Assembly (NCBI GenBank): GCA_017460955.1
Contig: JAFTZY010000038.1
Span: forward strand, 59,304-123,303
DNA from: Oscillospiraceae bacterium
GTDB taxonomy: Bacteria > Bacillota > Clostridia > Oscillospirales > Ruminococcaceae
Reading direction: 5' to 3'
DNA length: 64,000 nt
The notes below the pieces were generated by a model. It saw only the letters and a list, made by a program, of their open reading frames with translations. It was not told the origin of the DNA and did not search any database. Both the position numbers and the translations under genes were made by a program. This document shows, piece after piece, positions 19,161 to 27,797 of the stretch (the stretch's first letter is position 1; every line of letters starts with the position of its first letter).

Positions 19161-19700
19161 TCAGCTCTCGGAGATGCTGCGCTCGCGCCCGAGCCGGTGC
19201 TTTTTTGCCGAAAGCAGGATGAATGCCAGCGTCAGCACTGCGGCGAGCAGAAGATTTACCATACCTGACACATAATTGACGGAAAGATCCCCGAATCCCA
19301 AAACATTCACAGTGCCGCTGATGAGGTTCAGGGCAAGGACGGTCCCTACCAGCCACAGGATCCGGTCCAGATGCCGGATGCGGCTGTCAAAGTCGGAAAA
19401 CAGATCGAATTCCCCGAGGGATGCCTTGCGCCGGAAATAGCACCAGCGAAGGTAGCTGCCGATCTGTTCGGCACCGGTCTCCTCCAGAAAGCTGATATAG
19501 GCCCTTCCCTCCGTGGAATCGGGTGCATGCTCGAGCAGCTCGAGACGGTAGATGTATTCCCCCGGCGCACTGTCCTCAAATTCATAGGTGCAAAAGCCCA
19601 CATGGACCAGTGCCTTGCCCTTGGCAGCCATGGCACAAAGCCACTTCTCCTCCTTGTCAAAGTCCCATACCCAGAACCATTTATGTACCGTATTCCTCAT
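19161..19700 (-). CDS. DUF2812 membrane protein partnered with PadR
   Basis: The 179-residue protein opens with a soluble DUF2812 domain (KWFWVWDFDKEEKWL at the start, then a beta-rich part to about residue 115), followed by two membrane helices (about 118-140 and 143-165). DUF2812 proteins are typically encoded next to PadR regulators, and here it overlaps one by 20 bases. The start ATG 19700 has GGAGG about 8 bases upstream. The function is unknown. Membrane stress sensing together with the PadR protein is a plausible inference only. Confidence 0.82.
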   Translation of the reverse strand: MRNTVHKWFWVWDFDKEEKWLCAMAAKGKALVHVGFCTYEFEDSAPGEYIYRLELLEHAPDSTEGRAYISFLEETGAEQIGSYLRWCYFRRKASLGEFDLFSDFDSRIRHLDRILWLVGTVLALNLISGTVNVLGFGDLSVNYVSGMVNLLLAAVLTLAFILLSAKKHRLGRERSISES

Positions 19701-20019
19701 GATGTACCTCCTCCAGCAATGCCCTGCCGTTTCTGACAAGCTCTTCAAGCCGCATGATCTCCTGCCGGAGCACTTCCTGCCCGGCCTCGGTAATGACGTA
19801 TTCCTTCTTGCGGGAATTCCCCTCCCCGGGCATTGCCCTGATCCACCCCTTCTCGAGGAGCGTGTTCAGCGCACCGTAGAGCGTTCCGGCCGCCAGCCGG
19901 ACCCGCCCGCCCGACAGCGTCTGCGCATTCTGCATGATGCCGTACCCGTGCCTCGGCTCTAAAAGCGACAGCAGAATGTAGTACACCGCCTCGGTCAGGG
20001 CACCGTTTGCAAAATTCAT
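19681..20019 (-). CDS. PadR-family transcriptional regulator
   Basis: The 112-residue protein is a winged-helix PadR-type repressor: TEAVYYILLSLLEPRHGYG at the start, the recognition part LAAGTLYGALNTLLEKGWI, and a short C-terminal dimer helix. AAAAGGAGG precedes the ATG. Such regulators usually repress their own operon. Two perfect 10-bp palindromes lie between its promoter and its start codon. It is co-transcribed with the DUF2812 gene downstream. Confidence 0.9.
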   Translation of the reverse strand: MNFANGALTEAVYYILLSLLEPRHGYGIMQNAQTLSGGRVRLAAGTLYGALNTLLEKGWIRAMPGEGNSRKKEYVITEAGQEVLRQEIMRLEELVRNGRALLEEVHHEEYGT

Positions 20020-20043
20020 CGGATACCTCCTTTTATCGTATTT

Positions 20044-20068
20044 CGTTATAACGGTTTACGATATATCG
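20044..20068. promoter_or_regulatory. Candidate PadR operator: two palindromes
   Basis: CGTTATAACG (20044-20053) and CGATATATCG (20059-20068) are perfect palindromes whose centres lie 15 bases apart. They sit just downstream of the -10 box of the padR promoter, a good place for autorepression. A further CGATAT half-like motif lies at 20095-20100, in the promoter spacer. Confidence 0.6.
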
Positions 20069-20080
20069 ATTTATGAGTAT

Positions 20081-20109
20081 AGTATATCACATTCCGATAT
20101 AGTTGTCAA
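20081..20109 (-). promoter_or_regulatory. Promoter of padR-DUF2812 operon
   Basis: On the minus strand, consensus TTGACA (20104-20109), 17-base spacer, TATACT (20081-20086). Confidence 0.82.
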
Positions 20110-20191
20110 GAGGTTTTGCAATATTTTTTTAGAATAGTCCCTGTCCTGCTTATCATGCGCATGGATACGGACACAAACCTTATCAGCCGGC

Positions 20192-20224
20192 AAAAGCCCC
20201 TGCTTTTTCAGAGCAGGGGCTTTT
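20192..20224. terminator. Terminator of fucU
   Basis: The stem AAAAGCCCCTGCT and its complement with a 7-base loop. The A/T arms give T-runs on both strands. It lies just past the fucU stop on the minus strand. Confidence 0.85.
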
Positions 20225-20225
20225 C

Positions 20226-20660
20226 TCAGATCACGCCCTTCTGGAGCATGATATTGGCGTACAGGGCCTTCTCGCCGGTGGCAATGATGCAGTAGACCTG
20301 CCTTGCTTCCTCATAGAAGGCAAAGCGCTCGATCTGTCCGACGGCATCGGCACCGCGGGGATCGTGCTTTGCGATGATCTCCTTGTAGGTGTCCCAGATG
20401 GGCGTCTCCACGGGATCGCCCGGCATGACCTCCATGAGGTTCACGGGCTTGTCCACATAGGTGTCGAGCGGGAACACCGTCAGGATCGCATCGAGCAGCT
20501 CCGGGACGCCGTGTCCGTCACAGCGGATGACAATGGCATTCTTTCCCATGCTCTCTGCCGGGAAATTCCCGTCGGAGATCACCAGACGGTCACTGTGTCC
20601 CATCTCACACAGCACCTTGAGCAGCTCCGGTGAGAGGATCGGGGGGATGTTCTTGAGCAT
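20226..20660 (-). CDS. fucU: L-fucose mutarotase (RbsD/FucU family)
   Basis: The 144-residue protein matches FucU/RbsD length and motifs: MLKNIPPILSPELLKVL at the start, MGHSDRLVISDGNFPA near 20-35 with the conserved His, and a Tyr-containing C-terminal segment. FucU interconverts the alpha and beta anomers of L-fucose before isomerisation. The fucose isomerase, kinase and aldolase genes lie 7-11 kb away on the other strand, so the enzyme has its pathway in the window but not in the same operon. ATG 20660 is preceded by AAAGGAG. Confidence 0.88.
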   Translation of the reverse strand: MLKNIPPILSPELLKVLCEMGHSDRLVISDGNFPAESMGKNAIVIRCDGHGVPELLDAILTVFPLDTYVDKPVNLMEVMPGDPVETPIWDTYKEIIAKHDPRGADAVGQIERFAFYEEARQVYCIIATGEKALYANIMLQKGVI

Positions 20661-20691
20661 ACAAACAGCTCCTTTCGTTTTTCTTGATGCT

Positions 20692-20720
20692 ATTATAGCA
20701 TAGGAATGCCGCCGTGTCAA
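20692..20720 (-). promoter_or_regulatory. Promoter of fucU
   Basis: On the minus strand TTGACA (20715-20720), 17 bases, TATAAT (20692-20697), with a TGC extended -10. Its -35 nearly abuts that of a divergent promoter. Confidence 0.85.
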
Positions 20721-20721
20721 G

Positions 20722-20750
20722 TTGACAGATGGCAAATGCTATGGTATAAT
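20722..20750 (+). promoter_or_regulatory. Promoter of the unknown gene at 20805, back-to-back with fucU promoter
   Basis: TTGACA (20722-20727), 17 bases, TATAAT (20745-20750). Together with the fucU -35 it makes the palindrome TGTCAAGTTGACA, so the two -35 boxes are one base apart. Confidence 0.85.
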
Positions 20751-20804
20751 GGGAGATAGCACAACCGCCCGGCGGACCGGGCGAGGAATCCCAGGAGGTC
20801 CATC

Positions 20805-21956
20805 ATGAAAATACTCTTTACCGACGGAAAAGCCCTGTTCCTTGCCGAGGACGGCGGTGTCGACGAGGTGCCGTGCTACAGGCTCGAGCGCTACAAGGAA
20901 ACGGTGCGGGAGATCCGGGAGGGCAAGGCCTGGAAAACCACCGGCAGGGGCGCCCAGTTCATGGGCGTGGCACAGGCGCAGGAGGATACCGAAGTATTCT
21001 CGCAGTTCGGAGGACTTGCACTCTACCACGGCGAATTCCTCTATACGCTCACGCTCGACGCCTCGGGCGGGCTCTACCAGCGCGGCATTTCCCTCAAGCC
21101 GGAAATGGAGGGGCATATCTGCTCGGGCAATGACGTGCGCCTCGGGGAGATCGCCTGCTGTGGCGACGATGCCGCCGCCTGCGTGCTTCACCCGGACGGG
21201 GCGGCGCATATCGGACTGTACAAGCTCCCGGGGAGCTACTGTGAGGAGATCACGGACGGCGATTCCGTGGAGAGTGCGCCCGCCTGGTCCCAGGACGGCC
21301 GGACACTCTACTTCTCCACCTGCGGCATCGCCCGTGACGCGGCAGGGCGTCCGGCGGCGTTCTCGCCCCGCGTCATTGCGTCCTATATCCCGGAATCGGG
21401 CCGGCTGCGCGTGCTCCTTGAGGACGAGACCTTCGACTGTCTGTCCCCGAAGGAGGATGCGGACGGTTCGCTCTGGTACATCCGCCAGCCCTACCAGCCC
21501 GGTGAGGAGAACGGCTCCCATCCCCTGCTCGACACCCTCCTCTTCCCCGTGCGGATGCTCAAGGCCTTCGGCGGCTTCCTCAATGTCTTTTCCATGCGCT
21601 ACGGCGGGGAATCCCTGCGCTCGGACGGGGGCTTTTCCAGCGCCCGCTCCAAGCAGAAGTCCGAGAAGGATCTCTTCTTCGAGGGGAACCTCCTGCATGC
21701 GGAGAAGAACCTGCGCGAGAACCGGAAGGACGGCGACGCCTACCCCGGCATCGTCCCGCGCAGCCGCGTGCTCGTGCGGCGTGCGCCCGACGGCACCGAG
21801 GAGGTCCGTGAAAAGGCCGTGCTCGATTATGCCCTGTGCCCCGGCGGCGGCTATGTGTTCTCCAACGGCTCCCACCTCCTGCACCGCACCACCGACGGAC
21901 AGCTCGAAAGCCTTGGCAAGGCGCGGCTGGCAGTAAGGCTCCAGGTGATCCCGTGA
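20805..21956 (+). CDS. Unknown cytoplasmic protein, beta-propeller-like
   Basis: The 383-residue protein is not recognised. It has no signal peptide or membrane helix. Several segments resemble WD40/PD40 or TolB-type blade motifs (for example SAPAWSQDGRTLYFST near 165-180), suggesting a beta-propeller. A basic, Ser-rich loop (about 270-310) interrupts it. It starts at ATG 20805 behind GGAGG and is transcribed from its own promoter, divergently from fucU. The large ncRNA follows downstream from a separate promoter. No function is assigned. Confidence 0.7.
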   Translation: MKILFTDGKALFLAEDGGVDEVPCYRLERYKETVREIREGKAWKTTGRGAQFMGVAQAQEDTEVFSQFGGLALYHGEFLYTLTLDASGGLYQRGISLKPEMEGHICSGNDVRLGEIACCGDDAAACVLHPDGAAHIGLYKLPGSYCEEITDGDSVESAPAWSQDGRTLYFSTCGIARDAAGRPAAFSPRVIASYIPESGRLRVLLEDETFDCLSPKEDADGSLWYIRQPYQPGEENGSHPLLDTLLFPVRMLKAFGGFLNVFSMRYGGESLRSDGGFSSARSKQKSEKDLFFEGNLLHAEKNLRENRKDGDAYPGIVPRSRVLVRRAPDGTEEVREKAVLDYALCPGGGYVFSNGSHLLHRTTDGQLESLGKARLAVRLQVIP

Positions 21957-22044
21957 CGATTCCGGCGATCTGCACAAAAGCAGGCCGCCGTTTTTGTCGA
22001 GGTTCACAAAGATAAAAACTTTCCTGATTTTTTGAAAAAAACTA

Positions 22045-22073
22045 TTGACATTTCACAAAGTCTGTGCTATACT
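22045..22073 (+). promoter_or_regulatory. Strong promoter of the large non-coding RNA
   Basis: Consensus TTGACA (22045-22050), 17 bases, TATACT (22068-22073), with a TGC extended -10. No credible coding start follows. The expected transcript start is near 22080. Confidence 0.88.
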
Positions 22074-22079
22074 ATATAC

Positions 22080-22670
22080 AAGATAAAGGTACTGCAGAAC
22101 TGATATCGAAAAACTGCTTTCCGGAAGTGGAAGCAAATCTACAGGGATCCCCGCTCGCAATTGGATTGCCGGAAGTGCGGTGCCCTGTTCAGGAGGCGAA
22201 ACCAATGGAAATGATGGACTCACAGCAGCAGACGGTTTCGTCGCTCGCAGTTAAGTGATCGGGTGAAATGCATTGAGTCGGGCTTGTCCGTCCGCTCCAT
22301 CCCCGGAGGTTTATGAACCGCAGCTCATTTCTGCGACAGTCGTCGAAAAGGTCTGGTTCTGGTATACGTTTACGTTTCAGTGCCGGTGTACCAGAGCAGA
22401 GATGCTAAGGCTTTAAGATCAGGCAGCGAAACTTTACATAGCAGGCATGTTCATTCATCCAGAAACGGAGGTACACTCCAATGGAAGGGCGATTTTGATT
22501 CGAAACTCCAATGAGGAAAGATGGGATGCGGTATGAAAGGTAACGCTACGAGGACTATCTTGAAATCTCCTTAGTAGAAAGGCGTGTGTGACCCATGCAC
22601 AGGTTCAGCTTTTAACAATTGAATAGCACAAGCTCCCGCAAGCCAAGGCTTTGCGGGAGCTTTTCTTTGT
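22080..22670 (+). ncRNA. Large structured non-coding RNA, about 590 nt, class not identified
   Basis: The stretch has its own consensus promoter and a strong terminator but no supported ORF on either strand. It folds well locally. ACAGGG (22141-22146) pairs CCCTGT (22183-22188), and inside it CCGC (22151-22154) pairs GCGG (22177-22180) and GCAAT (22157-22161) pairs ATTGC (22165-22169), a 15-bp composite arm. Other hairpins are CGCAG/CTGCG (22319-22335), GACG/CGTC (22231-22242), TCTGGTA/TACCAGA (22358-22395) and GGAG/CTCC (22467-22479). Two 9-mers recur: CCGGAAGTG (22121, 22169) and ACTCCAATG (22475, 22505). Size and host fit the very large bacterial RNA classes such as ROOL or OLE. I could not match it to tmRNA, RNase P, SRP or intron motifs. 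Confidence 0.82.
22630..22666. terminator. Terminator of the large ncRNA, shared with rarA
   Basis: A perfect 12-bp stem (AAGCTCCCGCAA and complement) with a 9-base loop and TTTTCTTT after it. The minus-strand rarA gene ends 14 bases to the right, so it can also terminate that transcript. Confidence 0.88.
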
Positions 22671-22679
22671 AGCATTATA

Positions 22680-23948
22680 TCATTTATCCGCTTCCTCGAG
22701 GATCCGGCGGCGGTAGGCGGCAGCGGCCTGTTCGGTCTTGTTCTCGCCGAACTGATAGTACACATGATCGGCGATCTCATCGGGCAGGTACTGCTGGGTC
22801 ACATAGTGATTGGGGAAATCGTGGGGATAGAGGTAGTGCTGTCCCACGACTGCGGCTCCCTCCCCGTCGAGATGCTTGTTCTGCAAGTGACGCGGGAAAT
22901 CGAGCGGGCCGTACTCCCGCAGATCCGCAAGGGCGGCATCCATCGCAAGATAGGCCGAATTGGACTTCGGTGCGGTACACATGAGCACGATGGCCTCGGC
23001 GATCGGGATACGGGCCTCGGGCAGGCCGAGTGCAAGTGCGTTGTCCACGCACGCCTTGACGATCACGGGTGCCATCGGATAGGCAAGGCCCACATCCTCC
23101 GAGGCGATGACAAGGAGCCGCCTTGTCAGAGAGATCAGATCCCCCGCCTCGAGCAGGCGTGCCGCATAGTGCAGCGCCGCGTTCTCATCACTGCCGCGGA
23201 TGGATTTCTGGAGGGCCGAGAGGATGTCGTAATGCGCATCTCCGTCCCGGTCATAACGCATATTACTGCGCTGTGTGAGCGCCCGTGCCAGCTCCATCGT
23301 CACATACCGGCCGTCGTCGCGGTATTCCGCGGACAGGGCGCACAGCTCCGCGGCATTCATGGCCTTGCGGACATCACCGCCGCTGCCCATGGCGATATGC
23401 GCCGTCACGCCCTCCTCGAGCGTGATGGGATCCCCCTCCCCGAGCAGCCGGAAGGCACGGGTGACCGCCCGCTCCATCTCGGAGGCGGACACGGGCTTGA
23501 ACTCGAACACCGTACTGCGGCTGATAAGGGCATTGTATACCGCAAAATAGGGATTTTCCGTGGTGGAGGCGATGAGCGTGATGTCGCCGCTCTCGATGTA
23601 GGACAGAAGGCTTTGCTGCTGTTTTTTGTTCAGGTACTGGATCTCATCGAGGTACAGCAGGATCCCGTTCATCCCGGCGAAGGTCCCGACGTCGGCAATG
23701 ACAGTCTTGATGTCCGACACGCCCGCCTGGGTCCCGTTGAGGATGTGCAGTGTCATATTGGTGCGGCCGGCGATGATGCTGGCCACGGTGGTCTTTCCGA
23801 TGCCGGAGGGACCGTAGAAGATCATATTCGGGATGGTGCCGCTCTCGATGATGCGGCGCAGCGGCCGCCCTTCCCCGAGCAGGTGCTGCTGTCCGACAAC
23901 ATCCTCGAGCTGCTGCGGACGAATGCGTTCGGCAAGTGGTGCGGACAT
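22680..23948 (-). CDS. rarA: Replication-associated recombination AAA+ ATPase RarA
   Basis: The 422-residue protein has the RarA/MgsA layout: N-terminal PLAERIRPQQLEDVVGQQHL, Walker A GPSGIGKTT near 47-55, Walker B LLYLDEIQYL, sensor 1 STTENP, and the C-terminal MgsA tetramer domain. It acts at stalled forks and helps maintain replication, related to clamp-loader ATPases. It begins 11 bases after the stop of the upstream minus-strand gene, behind AAAGGAGGAG, so the two are one transcript. Confidence 0.93.
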   Translation of the reverse strand: MSAPLAERIRPQQLEDVVGQQHLLGEGRPLRRIIESGTIPNMIFYGPSGIGKTTVASIIAGRTNMTLHILNGTQAGVSDIKTVIADVGTFAGMNGILLYLDEIQYLNKKQQQSLLSYIESGDITLIASTTENPYFAVYNALISRSTVFEFKPVSASEMERAVTRAFRLLGEGDPITLEEGVTAHIAMGSGGDVRKAMNAAELCALSAEYRDDGRYVTMELARALTQRSNMRYDRDGDAHYDILSALQKSIRGSDENAALHYAARLLEAGDLISLTRRLLVIASEDVGLAYPMAPVIVKACVDNALALGLPEARIPIAEAIVLMCTAPKSNSAYLAMDAALADLREYGPLDFPRHLQNKHLDGEGAAVVGQHYLYPHDFPNHYVTQQYLPDEIADHVYYQFGENKTEQAAAAYRRRILEEADK

Positions 23949-23959
23949 GGCTCCTCCTT

Positions 23960-24796
23960 TCAGCCCTGCTGTTTCAGGCGGTCATAGGCTTCCAGATAAT
24001 CCTCCAGCTTCTTATGGCCGGTGTGGGCCATGAAGCTGAATTCAAGCGGCTCGTTCGTGGCCGTCTGGAAGGTGCCGGTGTGGATACGGATCTCCGTCCC
24101 GTCCACGTTCAGCACAAGGATCCGGTCATACCGGCCCTTTCCCTGATGCGGCTTCTCGACGTACTGCGTATCGAAGATCTCCGATACATGGAAGCGCAGC
24201 TCCTTCCCTTCCCGGTCCCGGTACCGGAACCAGCCGCTGCTGCCGTCGAAGGACAGCTCCCAGCGGTGCAGATACCAGTACAGCAGCACGGCCGCTGCAA
24301 GGCACAGCACGCCGAAAAAGAGCATCCCGAAGCTGACGCCCATCACGCCGAAAAAGACCCACAGTGCGCCGATGCAGCCCGGGACCATACAGCACAGCAC
24401 GGTCAGTCCGTAGCTGATATGGACCTCTCCCTTCAGAGCGGCGCACAGTCTGGCGTCCGCCTCCGGGTCGTGGAACGTCTCCCGCGCTTCCCCCTCCTCC
24501 CCTGCAAGGGAGTGGATCTGGCTGAGAAAATCGGCCTTGGAGGTGCGCTTCTTGCGTTTTCCCATCACGCCGGACAGAAATTGATCGATGGCCACGGGTG
24601 CGCCGGCATCGGCAGCGGCATTCGCCACGTCCTCACGCAGCACCTCCCGGCGCTTGTGCATCTGCGTTCCGGGCGACTGCGGCAGCGGACGGTCATCGGG
24701 CTGGATATGCTCCATCAGCTTTGCCGCCTGCTCCGGATCCTTGCCGTTTGTATTGATCGCATTGCGGATCTCCCGCATCAGATCGTCCTGTTCCAT
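23960..24796 (-). CDS. Unknown membrane protein with C-terminal PH-like domain
   Basis: The 278-residue protein is not assigned to a named family. Residues 1-120 are soluble and charged, with a basic patch (KRKKRTSK near 80-87). Two membrane helices follow (about 127-147 and 150-176). The C-terminal 100 residues are beta-rich with alternating hydrophobic strands (RWELSFDGSSGWFRYRD, RILVLNVDGTEIRI), as in bacterial PH-like domains. The ATG at 24796 is set by GGAGG 7 bases upstream. An upstream in-frame extension lacks coding character. It is co-transcribed with rarA, with no evident functional link. Confidence 0.75.
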   Translation of the reverse strand: MEQDDLMREIRNAINTNGKDPEQAAKLMEHIQPDDRPLPQSPGTQMHKRREVLREDVANAAADAGAPVAIDQFLSGVMGKRKKRTSKADFLSQIHSLAGEEGEARETFHDPEADARLCAALKGEVHISYGLTVLCCMVPGCIGALWVFFGVMGVSFGMLFFGVLCLAAAVLLYWYLHRWELSFDGSSGWFRYRDREGKELRFHVSEIFDTQYVEKPHQGKGRYDRILVLNVDGTEIRIHTGTFQTATNEPLEFSFMAHTGHKKLEDYLEAYDRLKQQG

Positions 24797-24875
24797 AGGT
24801 GTTCCTCCGAACCTGTATATAGATCGTATACAGCAAGCGGACCTACGGGGATGATTCCGCAAGTCCGCGCTTGTA

Positions 24876-25407
24876 TCACTTCCGGTACTCCTCACGCAGA
24901 AGGGCGTAGGTATGGTAATCGCTCCATACCGGCTCGCCCTGTGCATCCGTCTTGAAGGCAGCACTCTTGAGGAAGGTCCCCTCACGGCGCATTCCCAGAC
25001 GCTGCAGCAGACGGATGGAACGCTGGTTACGCACATCCACCTCCGCTGTGATGCGGCGTACACCGAGCGTATCAAAGGCATACGCTGCAAGTGCCGATGC
25101 CGCCTCGGCTGCATACCCCTTCCCCCAGTACTTGCGGTGGAAGGTATAGCCCAGCTCATGGGCACCGAAAAATTCGAGATCCTTCAGATAGAGCTTGCCG
25201 ATGAGCTTGCGCTCGGACATGAGCTCGACTGCATAGAAGCTCCCATCCTCGGCGAGCTTTTCCGCTTCGATGAGAGCCGCCTGATGGGTAAAAGTCTCAA
25301 ACGGCTCGTAGAAACACACCTCGGGATCGGTGAGGATCTCGGAGAAATCCGTACCGTCCGCAGGCGTGAACCTGCGGATGCACAGACGTTTTGTCTGAAT
25401 GGGCAGA

Positions 25408-25415
<8 letters not shown>
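24876..25415 (-). CDS. GNAT N-acetyltransferase, RimJ/RimL-like
   Basis: The 179-residue protein is a GNAT fold of the RimJ/RimL type: start [18 protein letters not shown], the central [17 protein letters not shown] containing the acetyl-CoA pyrophosphate loop (W-GKGYA), and the [18 protein letters not shown] segment near the end. It likely acetylates an N-terminus or a small amine. The substrate is unknown. Its ATG lies inside the 3' end of glyA (8-base overlap), so it is translated from the glyA mRNA, probably by coupling because no clear ribosome site precedes it. Confidence 0.85.
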
Positions 25416-26664
<1,249 letters not shown>

Positions 26665-26677
26665 GGGTAAAACTCCT

Positions 26678-27556
26678 TTATTCTTGGATTTCCTGCGTTC
26701 CGCACGGCACTGTGCGGTTACATACTCTTATTATACACGATGCTCCGGCAAATTGCAAGGGGTTTTGTGAATTTTTCCTGCGCACCGTATCCGAAAGCTC
26801 ACGTTGTCCCTCCTCGGTCCGCAGACTGTTCACGACTGCGCACAGGGTCTCCCCGTCCATGGCATTGACGGTGGCCCTGTACACGGTCCCGTACTGCCCG
26901 CCCCCATACAGCTCGCACAGGACCATGGACCCGCGCTCCGGATCGTCCCAGGCGATCACGGTGATGATCCCCTCACACCCGCCGATCTCACAGGTATAGG
27001 CTCCCTCCATGGTGGGGGTCAGCACGGACTTTCCAAACGCAAGATACGCATACATCAGAGAATCCGACAGGCTGTGGATGTTCAGATCCTCCGGTGTCAG
27101 GGTCAGACAGGCCCGCAGGAACTCAAATTCCGTATCAATGGGGTCGATCCCCCTGTGCCGGCAGTAGCTGCGCATGGCAAAGCCGGTCACAGGATCGTCG
27201 AATGCCGTGAACTCGTCCACTGCCTCCGGCGCATCGCCCCAGATCATGCAATACTCCGGTGTCCGCTCCTGTGCGTTGAGGTAGAGCTCGATGGGGCTGT
27301 CCGGATCCTTGCGGTACATCCCCGGAGGGACCATGGCCGTGACTCCGCCGGTGATGATCGGCTCAAAATCTGCCGGCACCGCCGTATCATACGGCCACGG
27401 CGTGACGGGCAGATCCGTGCCCTCCATGGGATGCATTTTCAGAAAGAGGTACACCGGAAGTCCCCGGAAAAACAGCAGGATGACCGCATAGGCCGCCACA
27501 AGCAGTACATGCAGCACGCCGAAGAGGATCCCGAGTACGGTCTTTGTCCGATTCAT
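26678..27556 (-). CDS. Unknown membrane-anchored protein
   Basis: The 292-residue protein has one N-terminal membrane helix (about 5-32) and an extracytoplasmic region with several Cys. No known domain is recognised. The last 30 or so residues ([16 protein letters not shown] onward) are encoded by DNA that is also the glyA promoter and a 5' UTR hairpin. They may be a recent extension past a lost stop, and the ancestral protein may have ended near RRKNSQ. It is transcribed from a strong promoter at 27587-27615, and its stop is 13 bases before the glyA start. Confidence 0.7.
   Translation of the reverse strand: MNRTKTVLGILFGVLHVLLVAAYAVILLFFRGLPVYLFLKMHPMEGTDLPVTPWPYDTAVPADFEPIITGGVTAMVPPGMYRKDPDSPIELYLNAQERTPEYCMIWGDAPEAVDEFTAFDDPVTGFAMRSYCRHRGIDPIDTEFEFLRACLTLTPEDLNIHSLSDSLMYAYLAFGKSVLTPTMEGAYTCEIGGCEGIITVIAWDDPERGSMVLCELYGGGQYGTVYRATVNAMDGETLCAVVNSLRTEEGQRELSDTVRRKNSQNPLQFAGASCIIRVCNRTVPCGTQEIQE
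26700..26717 (-). promoter_or_regulatory. Hairpin in the glyA leader
   Basis: CCGCAC (26700-26705) and GTGCGG (26712-26717) form a 6-bp stem with a 6-base loop just after the predicted glyA transcript start. It is too small to be a known glycine or purine riboswitch. Confidence 0.45.
26730..26758 (-). promoter_or_regulatory. Promoter of glyA, internal to the upstream reading frame
   Basis: On the minus strand TTGCAA (26753-26758), 17 bases, TATAAT (26730-26735). Confidence 0.78.
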
Positions 27557-27586
27557 AGTCGTCCCTCCTGTGGTTTGTTTTAGGAT

Positions 27587-27615
27587 ATTATAGCACAGGA
27601 TATTTGAAATGTCAA
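27587..27615 (-). promoter_or_regulatory. Promoter of the unknown membrane protein gene
   Basis: On the minus strand TTGACA (27610-27615), 17 bases, TATAAT (27587-27592), with TGC extended -10. Confidence 0.82.
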
Positions 27616-27677
27616 TAAGATTTACGCGATTTTGCTTAGTTCCGTCGGAAATTTTTTCAGTTTTTTCAAAAAAGTAC

Positions 27678-27706
27678 TGGACATTTTGTATACTATCGTG
27701 TATAAT
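27678..27706 (+). promoter_or_regulatory. Promoter of the fucose operon
   Basis: TGGACA (27678-27683), 17 bases, TATAAT (27701-27706). The leader to the fucA ATG is about 85 bases. I see no clear operator. Confidence 0.75.
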
Positions 27707-27797
27707 ATGAAGTAAAGAATGGGGATCTCACAGAATTCGTAGATAAATTCATTCTTTTAACAAATTTGCCGCATCCGCGGCAGAACGGAGGCTTTCC

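Noticed and set aside
22064..22258. A 64-codon frame at the start of the large RNA
   Set aside because: Its start codon lies before the predicted transcript start, it has no ribosome site, and it crosses the main RNA stem arm.
22480..22560. GAGGAAAG stretch recalling RNase P RNA
   Set aside because: The remaining conserved RNase P segments are missing and the order of helices does not fit.
24815..24870. Imperfect hairpin between the GNAT gene and the next minus-strand gene as a terminator
   Set aside because: The stem has an insertion and no T-run on the minus strand, so I could not support termination.
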